Shown in pieces: positions 33,756 to 45,691 of a DNA stretch of 64,000 bases (the stretch's first letter is position 1; each line of letters starts with the position of its first letter). A program made the position numbers and the translations under genes. The stretch lies in assembly GCA_047967505.1 (NCBI GenBank), contig CM106541.1. One strand, written 5' to 3'. Below the pieces are notes generated by a model. The model searched no databases, was not told the DNA's origin, and worked only from the letters and a program-made list of their open reading frames with translations. This DNA comes from Dipteris shenzhenensis. Its lineage: Eukaryota; Polypodiophyta; Polypodiopsida; Gleicheniales.

Positions 33756-33811
33756 GTCCCTCCCTCTCTGTTTGTCACTCTGTACTGGCCCACACACACA
33801 CAAACTCTCTG

Positions 33812-33860
<49 letters not shown>

Positions 33861-33896
33861 CTACTCGCCCACACACACACACACTCACACACTGTA

Positions 33897-33940
<44 letters not shown>

Positions 33941-34282
33941 CCTCTGTATCTCTCTCTCTATCTCTCTCTCTCTCTCTCCCTCTCTTTCTCTCTCTGTCTC
34001 TCTCTTTCTCTCTCTCTCTTTCTCCCCTCTCTCTCTCTCACTCTCTCTCTCTCTTTGTCTCTCTCTCTCTCTTTCGCTCTCTCTTTCACTCTCTCGATGC
34101 CCATAGACACATAGACACACACACACACTCTCTCTCTCTCTCTCTCTTGTCCCTCTGTCTCTCTCTCTCTCTCTCTTTCTCTCTCCCTCCATCCCTCTCT
34201 CTTTGTCACTGTCTACTAGCCCACACACACACAAACTCTCCCCCCCTCTCTCTCTCTCTCTCTCTCCCTCTCTCTCTCTCTC

Positions 34283-34317
<35 letters not shown>

Positions 34318-34380
34318 CCTCTCTCTGTTGCTCTGTTTCTACTCCTCCCCACACACACACACTCACACACTCTATGTCTA

Positions 34381-34443
<63 letters not shown>

Positions 34444-34464
34444 CCCTCTCTCCCTTCCTCTGTC

Positions 34465-34504
<40 letters not shown>

Positions 34505-34512
34505 CCCCCTCT

Positions 34513-34557
<45 letters not shown>

Positions 34558-34615
34558 CCTCCCTTCCTCCTGCCTCCCTCTCTCTTTGTCACTCTCTACT
34601 GGCCCACACACACAC

Positions 34616-34660
<45 letters not shown>

Positions 34661-34793
34661 CCTTCGTCTCTCACTCTGTCTTTGTCACTCTCTACTGGCC
34701 CACACACACACAAACTCTCTCTCCCTCTCTCTCTCTCTCCCTCTCTCTTCCACTCTCTCTCTCCCTCCTTGCTTCCCTCCCTCCCTCCCCTCC

Positions 34794-34834
<41 letters not shown>

Positions 34835-34974
34835 CTGTTTAGTGGCCCACACACTTATAGACACAAACACTCTCTCTGTCTGTTTGTCTCTCTCTCTCTC
34901 TCTGTCTCTTGCTCTCTCTCTATTTCTACTCGTTGACACACACTATATATGGACTTTTCTCTCTCTCTCTCTCT

Positions 34975-35014
<40 letters not shown>

Positions 35015-35141
35015 GCCCTCCCTCTCTCTTTGTCACTCTCTACTCGCCCACACACACACAAACTCTCTCTCTCTCTCTCTCTCTGTCCCCCCCTTTGGTC
35101 TCTCCCTCTCTCTTTGTCACTCTCTACTGGCCCACACACAC

Positions 35142-35179
<38 letters not shown>

Positions 35180-35217
35180 TCTCTCCTCTCTCTCTCTCCC
35201 TCCTTGCCTCCCTCCCT

Positions 35218-35265
<48 letters not shown>

Positions 35266-35293
35266 CTGTCCAGTGGCCCACACATTTATAGAC

Positions 35294-35345
<52 letters not shown>

Positions 35346-35394
35346 CCTCCCTCCCTCCCTCTCTCTTTGTCACTCTCTACTTGCGCACACACAC

Positions 35395-35438
<44 letters not shown>

Positions 35439-35475
35439 TTTCTACTCGCCCACACACACACTCTATATTGACTTT

Positions 35476-35543
<68 letters not shown>

Positions 35544-35653
35544 ACTCTTTGTCACTCTCTATTGGCCCACACACACAAAACTCTCTTCTCTCTCTCTCTG
35601 TCTCTCTCTCTTTCTACTCACCCACACACACACACACACTTTATATCGACCTC

Positions 35654-35701
<48 letters not shown>

Positions 35702-35811
35702 TCTCTCTCTTTCTCTCTCTCTCTCTCTCTTTCACTCTCTCCACGCCCATAGACATATAGACTCTCTCTCTTTCTCTCTCTCTCTCTATATATATATGTA
35801 TATATATACAT

Positions 35812-35845
<34 letters not shown>

Positions 35846-36081
35846 TTACATATATATATATATATATTTATTTATTTATATTACATGTATATATATATAT
35901 ATATACTTCTCTCAGTCTCTCTCTCTCTCCCCCCATCTCTCTCCCCTCTCTCTCTTCCCTCCTTGCCTCCCTCCCTCCCTCCCTCCTCCCTCTCTATCTC
36001 TCTCTCTCTCTCTATCCCTCTCTCTCTTTCTGTCACTGTCTAGTGTCCCACACACTTATAGACGCAATCACTCTCTCTCCA

Positions 36082-36126
<45 letters not shown>

Positions 36127-36395
36127 GTCCCTCCCTCCCTCTCTCTTTGTCACGCTCTCTCTCTCTCTCTCTCCCCCCCTTCTCTCTTCCTCTCTCTCAC
36201 TCTCTCTCTCTCCCTCCTTAGCTCCCTCCGTCCCTCCCTCTCTCTCTCTCTCTCTTTTTCTCTCTCTCTATATATATATATACATAGATACACACACACA
36301 CACACACATATTACATATATGTATATATATATATATATATATCTATATTACATGTATATAGATATATATACTTGTCTATCTTTCTCTGTCTCTCT

Positions 36396-36474
<79 letters not shown>

Positions 36475-36738
36475 TACATATATATAGATATATATACTTC
36501 TCTATCTCTGTCTCTGTCTCTCTCTCTCTCTCTCTCTCCCTCTCCATGTCTCTTCCTCTCTCTGTCCCTATCTCTCCCTTTGTCTCTCTCCCTCCTTGCC
36601 TCCCTCCCTCCCTCCCCCTCTCTATCTCTTTGTCTATATCCCTATCTCTCTATCTCTCTGTCTCTCTCTCTCTCTGTCCCTCTCTCTCTCTGTCACTGTC
36701 TAGTGGCCCACACACTCATAGAAAAAAACACTCTCTCT

Positions 36739-36782
<44 letters not shown>

Positions 36783-36784
36783 CT

Positions 36785-36855
<71 letters not shown>

Positions 36856-36902
36856 CCTGCCTCTCTCTTTGTCACTTTCTACTAGCCCACACACACACAA
36901 AA

Positions 36903-36953
<51 letters not shown>

Positions 36954-36991
36954 CTACTCGCCCACACACACACACACTCACACATTGTATA

Positions 36992-37029
<38 letters not shown>

Positions 37030-37062
37030 TCTGCCTCTCTATTTGTGTCTGTCTCTCTCTCC

Positions 37063-37127
<65 letters not shown>

Positions 37128-37214
37128 TCTCTCTCTCACTCTCTCTCTATCTCTCTCTCTCTCTATCCATCTCTCTATTTGTCTCTCTCTCTTTCACTCT
37201 CTCGATCTGTCCGT
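33646..37214. repeat. CT microsatellite array with ordered cassettes
   Basis: About 3.6 kb of CT runs starting from (TTTC)n. Four recurrent cassettes interrupt the runs. A: GTCACTCTCTACTGGCCCAC plus CA repeats, near 33774, 34202, 34588, 34685, 35033, 35118, 35367, 35548 and 36868. B: TTTCTACTCGCCCACACAC, often ending CTATAT, near 33857, 34334, 34920, 35437, 35613 and 36950. C: CACTGTCTAGTGGCCCACAC plus TTATAGACAC, near 34834, 35264, 36032 and 36695. D: TTTCACTCTCTCGATGCCCA plus TAGACA, near 34086, 35728 and, partly, 37193. AT-rich sub-blocks occupy about 35786-35905, 36268-36370 and 36443-36500. All Ser-Leu frames here are repeat shadows. Confidence 0.92.
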
Positions 37215-37813
37215 CTTCAGGTTCCCATTTTGTATCATGAGAATACTGTTGCCATTGCATTACGGGTTTTTCATCTTTGAAAAAAAAACAAAAGTAGTGT
37301 GGATTGGTATGACCTGTCAATGCATCACCACTTGTTTGTATGAAAGGTGGAATGAAGCTCTTCCAATCATGCATTCTTTCGAGCCTCTCACATACTGTAC
37401 TTTCCTTATGACCACCAACTTGTCTGCTATAGCTTCTTACCAAGTCATCTATTGTCTCCACATCCTTGCATTTAAGCTCTCTTGAGACTGTACTAAAAAC
37501 CTAATCAATATCCTCATGTGTATGCCCAACATACAAAAATCCACATTCGACCTCATTGAAGATTCAATGAGCAACTAGCATGGAGCAGAATGCAAACATG
37601 AGTATATTCTTATTTTCTTGCCAGCAATTATCAGCTTGTATTCTCAAAGTCGGTGGTAGGCGATGTTTTTCTACATATACATTGTGAATTGCCTTCATAA
37701 TAGATGTTACAACTTCATTGCTATCATGTAGATGCAAGGAATCAATCCATATATCTACAAAAAACTTAATTCCATGCACAAACACTCCACATAGATGTGT
37801 CTTTAGAAAGTGT
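37215..37813 (-). pseudogene. DUF7869-type gene, copy B, C-terminal core
   Basis: Minus-strand frame resuming after the copia insertion: LVHGIKFFVDIWIDSLHLHD, LRIQADNCWQENKN, MFAFCSMLVAH and then the intact family motif GHTHEDID. The next codon is a TAG (37501-37503) where copy A has CAG. It continues through VRSYSRQVGGHKESTVCERL and WKSFIPPFIQTSGDALTGHT to the duplication boundary, where it is cut off by microsatellite. The intact motif here shows that the 5-bp insertion in copy A is a later defect. Confidence 0.8.
37809..37813 (+). repeat. Target-site duplication AGTGT, left copy
   Basis: AGTGT pairs with AGTGC at 40091-40095, one mismatch. Using AGTGC and removing the element restores an uninterrupted DUF7869 reading frame. 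Confidence 0.8.
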
Positions 37814-38158
37814 TGTTGGGGTAAGTATGATCAAGGGCTTGCTTTATGGTGCATGTGTGCATCTAGGGGAGTCACATGTGTGTTTGTGTGTGTTGTAAAG
37901 GCACATCAAGTGCTATGATGTGTCTAGTGTGTGACCTAAGTGATGATGTAAGACCAAGGCAATCCCACTGATGTAGGGATTGACTCCCACTGATGTAGGG
38001 GCTGATTGCCACTTATGTAGGGAAGGTATTACCTTCTCCCCCTTTCTATAAGAGAGAGTCCTCTCTCTCACAATCATAATAGAGAACTATCATCTTTCTT
38101 TCATTGCGCTCTAACACCTCTTGCAAGATGCATCTATTCTATCCTATGGGATTCTACA
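37814..38158 (+). repeat. 5' LTR of the non-autonomous copia
   Basis: 345 bp, TGTTGGGG to TTCTACA. Unrelated to the 352-bp LTR of elements 1-4. Also present in truncated form at 12542-12885. Confidence 0.92.
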
Positions 38159-38160
38159 AA

Positions 38161-38172
38161 TGGTATCAGAGC
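38161..38172 (+). other. Primer binding site of the non-autonomous copia
   Basis: TGGTATCAGAGC, 2 bp after the LTR end. Confidence 0.87.
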
Positions 38173-39051
38173 TTTAGGTTCTAGATCTAGCCTAGTCTAG
38201 CATTAGATGCTATCTCTAGCATAAAACTACTAGTTTCTTAAAACTTCTTCATCTTCTCCATTTTCCTCCTTCTTTCCCAAATCTTTGAGACCTCTGTTCT
38301 CTGCATTCAAGCGACCATTGCCCAAACCCTTTGAGCTACAAACTCCTCATGTATGGGCAAACTTCTAGCTATAAGCATTCAGAGAAATTTTAACTGTATG
38401 TGCAACGTCAACACTCACACTCCTTGATGAACTTTTGCGTAATGCTGCCTCTGTACTTACCTATCTACAAATTCCTTTGAGCTTGTGCTGGATGACAATG
38501 AGGGCAAGTTGTTGAAATCTGAGCTCGTTTGGACAAGATATGGAGGAGAAAATGCCGAAAAACCAGTCGGTTTTCTCAAGTATCTACAAGGCGACCTCGT
38601 GCAACATTTTGCCCCTCCTTGTTGGTAGCCATTCTCTATATAAGCCCCTTCTTCTTGCATAAAAATGCCCTTGAGTAGAGCTATGAGTTGTGAGAATTGC
38701 ACCCTCTAAGTTCTGGTCTCTATTTTGGACAGTTTTGACAATGTTGTGAGTTTGATGCTACATTAGATGCTACTTTAGCATTTTTGATGTTTTAAAGTGT
38801 TGAATAGCATAAGTACAACTATGGCTACAGCTTTCCTTTAAGTTGCTATACTTGGATTTGCTTGGAATACTTTCATTTAACCACCTCTATGAAGCATGCA
38901 AGTGAAAGCACCATTTCCATTATGTTTTGTAGTATGGAATTTGGTTGCAAGCCTTTGCTACACTAAATGCTTGTACTTTGAAGGAATATTTTTTATTGCT
39001 CATATTTTCACTTGTAAGGCACTAGACACTGCCCTTGGGTAAGACCTTGCC

Positions 39052-39453
39052 ATGGAAGCTCAGACCTTTTTTGATAAGTTTAATGGAACTAGTTTCCATA
39101 CTTGGCAAACAAAAGCTGAGTTTATGCTTATGAAAAAGAAGATATGGAATGTTGTGAATGGAAAGAAGTCTACAAAAGAAAAAGCTAATTGGTTGATTAA
39201 AGATAAGAAGGCTCTTGCTATCATAGCTTTGGGATTAAGTGGCTCATACTTTCACCTCATTGATGAAGGGAAGTGCTTTAAATATATCTTGTTCCTTTGC
39301 CTACAATTGGAAAAGGGAATGTGTTATTCCATGAAAAACAACAAAGAGAATCAAGCATTTCTTATGAATAAGGACTACTTCAACAACAAAGCAAATTTGG
39401 CTAAAGGAAGAACTCCATCAGCAAATGAAGAAAATGAAGACTATGCTTTTTAG
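39052..39453 (+). CDS. Truncated copia Gag fragment (133 residues)
   Basis: ATG 39052 opens a 133-residue frame. Its first part, MEAQTFFDKFNGTSFHTWQT, then FMLMKKKIWNVVNG and NWLIKDKKALAIIALGLSGS, matches the N-terminal region of copia Gag proteins (DUF4219/UBN2 type), where the FNGxxFxxWK phrase is typical. After GKCFKY the similarity is lost, and the tail (FNNKANLAKGRTPSANEENE) resembles the hydrophilic region before a zinc knuckle. The frame therefore looks like Gag with its middle deleted. It is open from ATG to TAG and could in principle be translated, but it lacks the knuckle and most of the capsid part. The preceding leader is about 880 bp. Confidence 0.6.
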   Translation: MEAQTFFDKFNGTSFHTWQTKAEFMLMKKKIWNVVNGKKSTKEKANWLIKDKKALAIIALGLSGSYFHLIDEGKCFKYILFLCLQLEKGMCYSMKNNKENQAFLMNKDYFNNKANLAKGRTPSANEENEDYAF

Positions 39454-39746
39454 GCACTTTGTCTTTTTTGTTTATCATCACTTGGTCAAATTTTTAGGTT
39501 CTCTGCCTGGAGTAGAGTACCCCCAAAAGAATATGTTATGTAAATCACCTCTAGTCACCATATGATGTAGGCCATGTGATATGTGTTTTGACTATCCCAT
39601 TTATGTGAACCTCACACCCTTGGGAACCCTTGCTAGCATGAGATCCTAGCCATAGATTTATCCTTGGCCACCATGAGATGGCATGAGAAACTATGAGACT
39701 AGATGTATCCTTGACACTGCAAGAGGCAACCACTTGAGGGGGGGTA

Positions 39747-40090
39747 TGTTGGGGTAAGTATGATCAAGGGCTTGCTCTATGGTGCATGTGTGCATCTAGG
39801 GAGTCACATGTGTGTTTGTGTGTGTTGTAAAGGCACATCAAGTGCTATGATGTGTCTAGTGTGTGACCTAAGTGATGATGTAAGACAAAGGCAATCCCAC
39901 TGATGTAGGGATTGATTCCCACTGATGTAGGGGCTGATTGCCACTTATGTAGGGAAGGTATTACCTTCTCCCCCTTTCTATAGGAGAGAGTCCTCTCTCT
40001 CACAATCATAATAGAGAACTATCATATTTCCTTCATTGTGCTCTCACACCTCTTGCAAGATGCATCTATTCTATCCTACAAGATTCTACA
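39747..40090 (+). repeat. 3' LTR of the non-autonomous copia
   Basis: 344 bp, TGTTGGGG to TTCTACA, preceded by the purine tract and followed by AGTGC. Confidence 0.92.
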
Positions 40091-41698
40091 AGTGCTTTCC
40101 TTGTAATTTAGGTGGAGTGGCAACAAAATGAGGCAATGTTATTGTATTCTGATCCATGCCATCTACAATGAGGCACATGTAGTCATCGGGATGCGAAATA
40201 GCTTGCTCCTTCAAAAATGCATATTTTTGTCTGGAATGTCGAATAAGGTCATGATGAGATTTTTGATTTTTTTTGTATAATTCCCTTTGATTCGGACATG
40301 TTGCATTCTCAATCGCTCACTTTAAATCATCATAGACATTGCACTTTGACATTTTTTGCCTCTTTGGGATTTTAACATATCCAAAGTTCCTCTTCCAAAG
40401 AGTATACAAAGTATGAGAAGAAACCACGGCATCCCCTCTTTGCCTTTGCTTTTCTGCAATAGAGTCAAATACTTCGAGCTTTGTCAAGCCCATTGGAAGG
40501 TGCATTTCAATGATCGCGTCACCGTTAGGGAGTTTGGTAGATATATGGGTTTGAGGTAAAGCATTTTCATGTATGAAGTCTTGCAAAATTGCTGCTGGCC
40601 TGACAGTTGAGATTCTTGATTTGGACCTTCCTCTATTATCATGAATTCTAAATTTGTTGCCACCCTTTGCCTTGGTGACTAAATCACAATATGTACCATG
40701 GCATAATCCAGTAATATTGCGATATGCCTTATTGCAAATCTTTTTTCCATTTACGAGAGGTTTTACCTTTTGTCTTAAACTTAGCCTTTTATTGCCATTC
40801 TAAAGAAAGCAAGAGAGACTTGTGAGAAGGTATTCATTTCTTTTGCTTCCTCTTCTTTACCACACGTGTCCTCTACATTCCCTAATGTCTGCAAGATCAA
40901 TGAAGCGCATACATCTTTGCTTGCAACATAGATATCCCAATGCATTTAACATGTTCTCCTCCTTTATTACTCTCTTCCTCTTTGGTTGCTTTTGTGGATC
41001 TACCTAGATTCACTTTCTCTTCATGCATATGTATGACCATTTTTGTTCCTCGTGCACATTGTTATCTGAATTTATGCACTTCTTCTCCTCACATTTGTTT
41101 GTAACCAAGCATCCATGATTGGTCATTGCATCCTTGGCCATATCACAATCAAAGTGAAATACTGAATAATCCTCTATTGATCTCATCCTCGTTTTTAACA
41201 TACTCTTAGGACCATTCAATGAATTCAATATTCTACGAGAGTATTGAGAACCATAAAACTCTTCCACTCCTGAGAGAACATTGCTCATTGGGACATCTTG
41301 CATTGCTTTCACAAATCCACAAGCTTGTTTGACACCAGGTTTGTTAATATGCATGAACTCATCCACACTTGACAAGACATCGCCATTGAAACCTTTGCCC
41401 TTCTCACTATGCAAGAATTCATCCACCCTAGATAAGGCTTCGCGTCTAAAATCATTTTGTTTCTCGGAACCAATGAACTCATTCACTCCAAATAAGATGT
41501 CACTTTTATAATTGAGTACATTAAAATCATCCACATTTGAAGTGATAGAGCTTGGCACATGGGCATGCTTTTTAGGTCCTTTGATATTGTAGTATACCTT
41601 GTCCTTATCATTGAAAACCACGTTTAAAAATTGCATGCTCCATCTCATATTATTGCCTACCTCATAGTAGGGATCACATAAGGATGTTATGTAATCAA
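40091..41698 (-). pseudogene. DUF7869-type gene, copy B, N-terminal and middle part
   Basis: Minus strand from 41698: ITSLCDPYYEVGNNMRWSMQ, the VDEF repeat region (GVNEFIGSEKQNDF, ALSRVDEFLHSEK, SSVDEFMHINK) and MLKTRMRSIEDYSVF. The basic region and then the segment missing from copy A follow: TLWKRNFGYVKIPKRQKM, a TGA, CPNQRELYKKNQKSHHDLIR, HPDDYMCLIVDGMDQNTITL and PHFVATPPKLQGKH, ending at the copia insertion. The PDDYxxLIVDGMDQxxxxLPHF stretch is characteristic of DUF7869 proteins. Cut at 41698 by the deletion that joined it to satellite. Extra stops and small indels (for example an 18-bp insertion near 40825) make it non-functional. Confidence 0.8.
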
Positions 41699-43413
41699 GC
41701 ACTTATGGGATGGGCACCACTTTGCATGTAAGTTAATTCCTCCTAGTTTAAGTTTTGTGCAAATTATTGTACCCATCAGATATGCTTTGCATTGTTGATC
41801 AAGCATAAAACATTGTTTTTTCCTTAGTGTCATGCACAACCATACAAAAACACGGTCCTAGGTGTGTTATTCAAACAAGTACTTCTGAGGTGGGGGCTCC
41901 ACTTTGCATGCAAGTTTTTTTCATCTAGTTTGAGGTGTGTGCAAAGTATTGTGACCATCGGATATGCTTTTCATTGTCGATCACACATTATACACCATTT
42001 TTCCCCTAGTGATATGCACATCCGTAAAAAAGCACGCCCTTAGGTGTGTTATCTAACCAAGTACTTATCGGATGGGTGTTACTCTTTGAGAACATGTCAA
42101 TACCACCTAGGTTGAGGCCTAGGAAGTTTATTGTGCCCATTGGATATCCTTTGCATTGTGGATCGAGCATTAAATACCATTTTTTCTCGTGTCATGCACA
42201 TCCATAAAAAAACATGCTACTAGGTATGTTATCCAATCAAGTACTTATGGAATGGGTGATTCACTTTGCATGTAAGTCAATTCCACCTAGTTTAAGGTGT
42301 GTGCAAAGTATTGTGCCCATCGGATATGCTTTACATTGTCAATCAAGCATAAAACCCCGTTTTCGCCTTAGTGTCATGCACAATCATAAAAAAACACAGT
42401 TCTAGGTGTGTTATTCAAACAAGTACTTCTTGGATGGGGGCTCCACTTTGTACATAAGTTTGTTTCAACTAGGTTGAGGTGTGTGCAAAGTATTGTGACC
42501 ATCGGATATGCTTTGCATGGTCGATCATGCATTATCCACCTTTTATCCTGTAGTGATATGCACATCCGCAAAAAAAACACACCCTTAGGTATGTTATCTG
42601 ACCAAGTACTTATCGGATGGGTGTTCCTCTTTGAGAACATTTGAAATACCACCTAGGTCAAGGCATAGGAAAAGTATTGTGCCCATCAGATATCCTTTGC
42701 ATGGTCGATCGAGCATTAAATACCATTTTTGCTCTAGTGTCATGCACATCCGAAAAAAAACACACTACTAGGTATGTTATTCGATCAAGTACTTATGGGA
42801 TGGGTGCTCCACTTTGCATGTAAGTCAATTTCACCTAGTTTAAGGTGTGTGAAAGGTATTATGCCCATCGGATATGCTTTGCATTGTCGACCAAGCATAA
42901 AAGACCATTTTTGCCTTAGTGTAATGCACAACCATAAAAAAACACGGTCCTAGGTGTGTTATTCAAACAAGTACTTATCGGATGGGGGCTCCACTTTGCA
43001 CTCAAGTCAAGTTAAACTAGGTTGAGGTGCATGAAAAGTATTGTGACCATTGGATATGATTTGCATGGTCGATCATGCAATATACACCGTTTCCCCCTAA
43101 TGATATGCACATCCGTAAAAAAACACACCCTTAGGTGTGTTATCCAACCAAGTACTTATCTGATGGGTGTGCACTTTTTCAAACAAGTCAATACCACCTA
43201 GGTTGAGGTGCAAGTAAAGTATTGTGCCGATCACATATGCATTGCATGGTCGATTGAGCATTAAATACTGTTTTTGCTAGTGTCAAGCACATTTGTAAAA
43301 AAACATGGTCCTAGGTATGTTATCGGATCAAGTACTTATCTAATGGACATGCCATTTTTCATGCGACTCAATAACACCTAGGTTGAGTTGGGTGCAAAGT
43401 ATTGTGCCCATTG
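41699..43413. repeat. Satellite array in the duplicated block
   Basis: About nine and a half ~182-bp monomers in the same b-c-a order as 19750-21461, ending with the same variant monomer before the LTR. It is the retained distal end of the copy A array and carries no independent expansion. Confidence 0.92.
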
Positions 43414-43832
43414 TGTTGAGATATCAATCTTCACTCGTGATATGCCAGGGTGACCGTTGTGCATTTATGTCACCGACTTGTTAGCTGCAGATGCGGTTGG
43501 TACACTGCCCATGAATAATAGCTAGATGATAGCTATCCTTATGTAATCTAGTTCGTGGCTCAATTAGTATGCCACCTTATTTAGCTAACTTTGGTTTAAG
43601 ACCCACATATAGGGTTCTTCTATTTCTTTGTACTTGAGTTCTTTTGGCTTTCACAACTAAGAAGAGAAAAACTGTTTTCAGCCTCCACCTTTGTGTGTAT
43701 TCCCCCATTGTGTATGTGAGAAAGCTGCAAGTGAGAGTCCTTCCTTCTCTCCCACTATCTTCACATGGTATCAGAGCCTGGTTCGTGGTAAGGAGCTCAA
43801 GAAAGCAAACCAAGTTCATGGTGTCCTGGTAA
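43414..43832 (+). mobile_element. Copia 5' LTR plus leader stub
   Basis: LTR 43414-43765 (352 bp) with primer site TGGTATCAGAGC at 43766-43777 and a leader to GTCCTGGTAA, where the segmental duplication ends. It is a duplicated copy of the start of element 1 and not an independent insertion. No coding part follows. Confidence 0.9.
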
Positions 43833-45691
43833 CCCTTGCTAATAGCTTTGTAATCCATATCACTTGATCAAAGGTCTTGGCGGCTAGTTGCAAGTGCATG
43901 GAACACAAGAGGCTATTTGAACTAAGAATTGTTTACTCCACAATAATGTCACTCAATATAATCCTTTTGGTATAATTGCCTTGTACAATAGGGTCTTAGA
44001 ATCCATGGACAATATGTTTCACAATGGTATCAATGGCTTTGAAATAATTCATGTTGCCTATCCTAGATGTATTTCAAAGGATGACAAAGCACTAAAAACT
44101 CTATTTTTCCCTCCACCAAACCACTAGACCTAGAGGATGATAAATAGTCTAGGTTTCTCCACTCAAATCCCACAAACTTTAGCACATTCCAAATTGGAAA
44201 CCAAAAGGTGGTCTCGTACTCAGGTTTCAACAATCACACAGTCCCTATCAATGGTCCACCCAGAGTCAGCATGCACCAGGTGACTAGGGAATACTCTAGT
44301 CCAAGGGTCCATTAGTCACCTCTTCACCTCTTCAAGCATGTATACATAAGATATAAATCCACCCCTCCTGGTGTCATTTTTAGGGTAAGTCATTCTGTTC
44401 AACCACATGGTCAACTACACCTCCAAATGTCAAATCAAGTTCAGTCAAACTTAGTAAAATGTCAAGACATGTCAAGGAATGTAAAAAATGTCCAAAAAGT
44501 CCAAAGTTTTCAAAAAATAGTCAATTGGAACAAAATACTAAATTAAGGCTAATCCAATCACATCAATTAATAACTTAGCACGCTCTAAATTGCTAATTTT
44601 GTATTGCACTAAAATTCTAATCAGTGCCCAAAAATAGTAACTCAATGCTCAGTGTGTAACCCGACGATGACCCCACATGTCATGGGGATATTGGAGTAAT
44701 GCAAATAGAGAATCCACTCCCAAAAACCTCCTTATGAGAGCTTTGCAAGGCACAAACCTATCAATTCTGTCATGCAACTGCCTATCAGATTGTGTCAATG
44801 TAACTCCACAAGAGTAAAGAAGGAGGAGGGAAAGGGGAAGGGAAGGGAAGAGAGGGGAGGAGTCTGGAAGAGAGGGGAAGAGAAGGGAGGGAAGAGAGGG
44901 GAAGAGAAGAGAGTGAAGTGGGAAGAGAAGGGAGGGAAGTCTCACTTGACAAGAAGATGGAGAGAATGAGAGAGCTTGTATTCCCAAAAGTTGCAAGTAC
45001 ACAAGGAAGACCAAAGTCAAAATTTTGGCCTTTTATACATTCCACCTTTTGAAGGGAGGGCCAAACTTGTTCTTTCTCACCTCTCTCTATCTCTCTTTTT
45101 ACAAGCACTTAGACCCATACGGCTCTAAGGCAGATTTTATATTGCCTATATCACATCCTCTCCTACTTCTTCGCTTTATGTTACAAAACATCTGGCTCTT
45201 ACATGATTTATTAACCATGGCAGTTAACATGTCGCCCTTCCTATTCACAATCCATCCTTGGATTGGGTTCGATGCATTATGTTGGACTTGAGGGCGTTGT
45301 TCATGATGTAATCTTGATCAAATACTCTTCTACAAGATAGATGGAGAGGATTTTTAAAATGTGTCTCAAACATGTTTTGAAAGGTCTATATATGATGACC
45401 ATTAAGATTTCAGACATGGAAATGTAGCCGCATAACTTGTGGAAACTAGGGGCTCGTGTTGAGGTCAAATACTATTTTGAATTGCAGCCTTTGAAAATAT
45501 TCCTTCACAGTAGGCTCTTGAGTTGGGATTTCCCGTAGCAAAATGATGAGCAGTCAGAAAAAAAATTCATTATCACTACAATTGTTAGATCTATGACCAA
45601 GGCAAAAGTTGTGTTGAACTCCTCCGTCCATACCACCAACACATAGGAGGTATCCACTTCTAGAAAATTGAGACATGGAAAATTATAGGCT
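43833..45691. other. Non-coding DNA with a purine tract
   Basis: No gene recognised. A GGGAAGAGAGGGGA-type purine tract spans about 44815-44948 on the plus strand. CT-rich and unremarkable AT-rich sequence follows, up to the target site of element 3. Confidence 0.5.

Larger units (their letters stand above)
37814..40090 (+). mobile_element. Non-autonomous copia-type element inside the DUF7869 gene
   Basis: A 2277-bp element with LTRs 37814-38158 and 39747-40090 (both begin TGTTGGGGTAAG and end GATTCTACA), primer site TGGTATCAGAGC at 38161-38172, a purine tract (TTGAGGGGGGGTA) before the 3' LTR, and a 5-bp target duplication. The internal region is only about 1.6 kb and contains a gag N-terminal fragment but no protease, integrase or reverse transcriptase. 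It is a large internal-deletion derivative that needed another element's proteins. The LTRs differ at about a dozen positions by eye. Confidence 0.93.
37215..43832. repeat. Segmental duplication, copy B (partner 11938-21880)
   Basis: Starts within the CT tract edge (CTTCAGGTTCCC) and ends at GTCCTGGTAA. It lacks the counterpart of 14652-19749 (5098 bp), and the joint lies at ATCAA, which is present at both ends of the lost piece. It keeps the 1773 bp that copy A lost. Copy A length minus 5098 plus 1773 gives 6618, which equals the length of B. Both outer ends of B cut through features that are continuous in A. Confidence 0.9.

Noticed and set aside
33602-37485. Several open frames of 80 to 360 codons rich in Ser-Leu, and Arg-Glu on the other strand
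   Set aside because: CT or GA dinucleotide runs have no stops in most frames. The frames share no conserved sequence apart from the cassettes.
43414-43832. Independent solo LTR insertion
   Set aside because: The satellite on its left and the leader on its right match 21400-21880 base for base, so it is part of the segmental duplication.
44649-45108. Ser/Leu/Pro-rich minus-strand frames near the purine tract
   Set aside because: They are generated by the GGGAAGAGAGG tract at 44815-44948 and show no motif.
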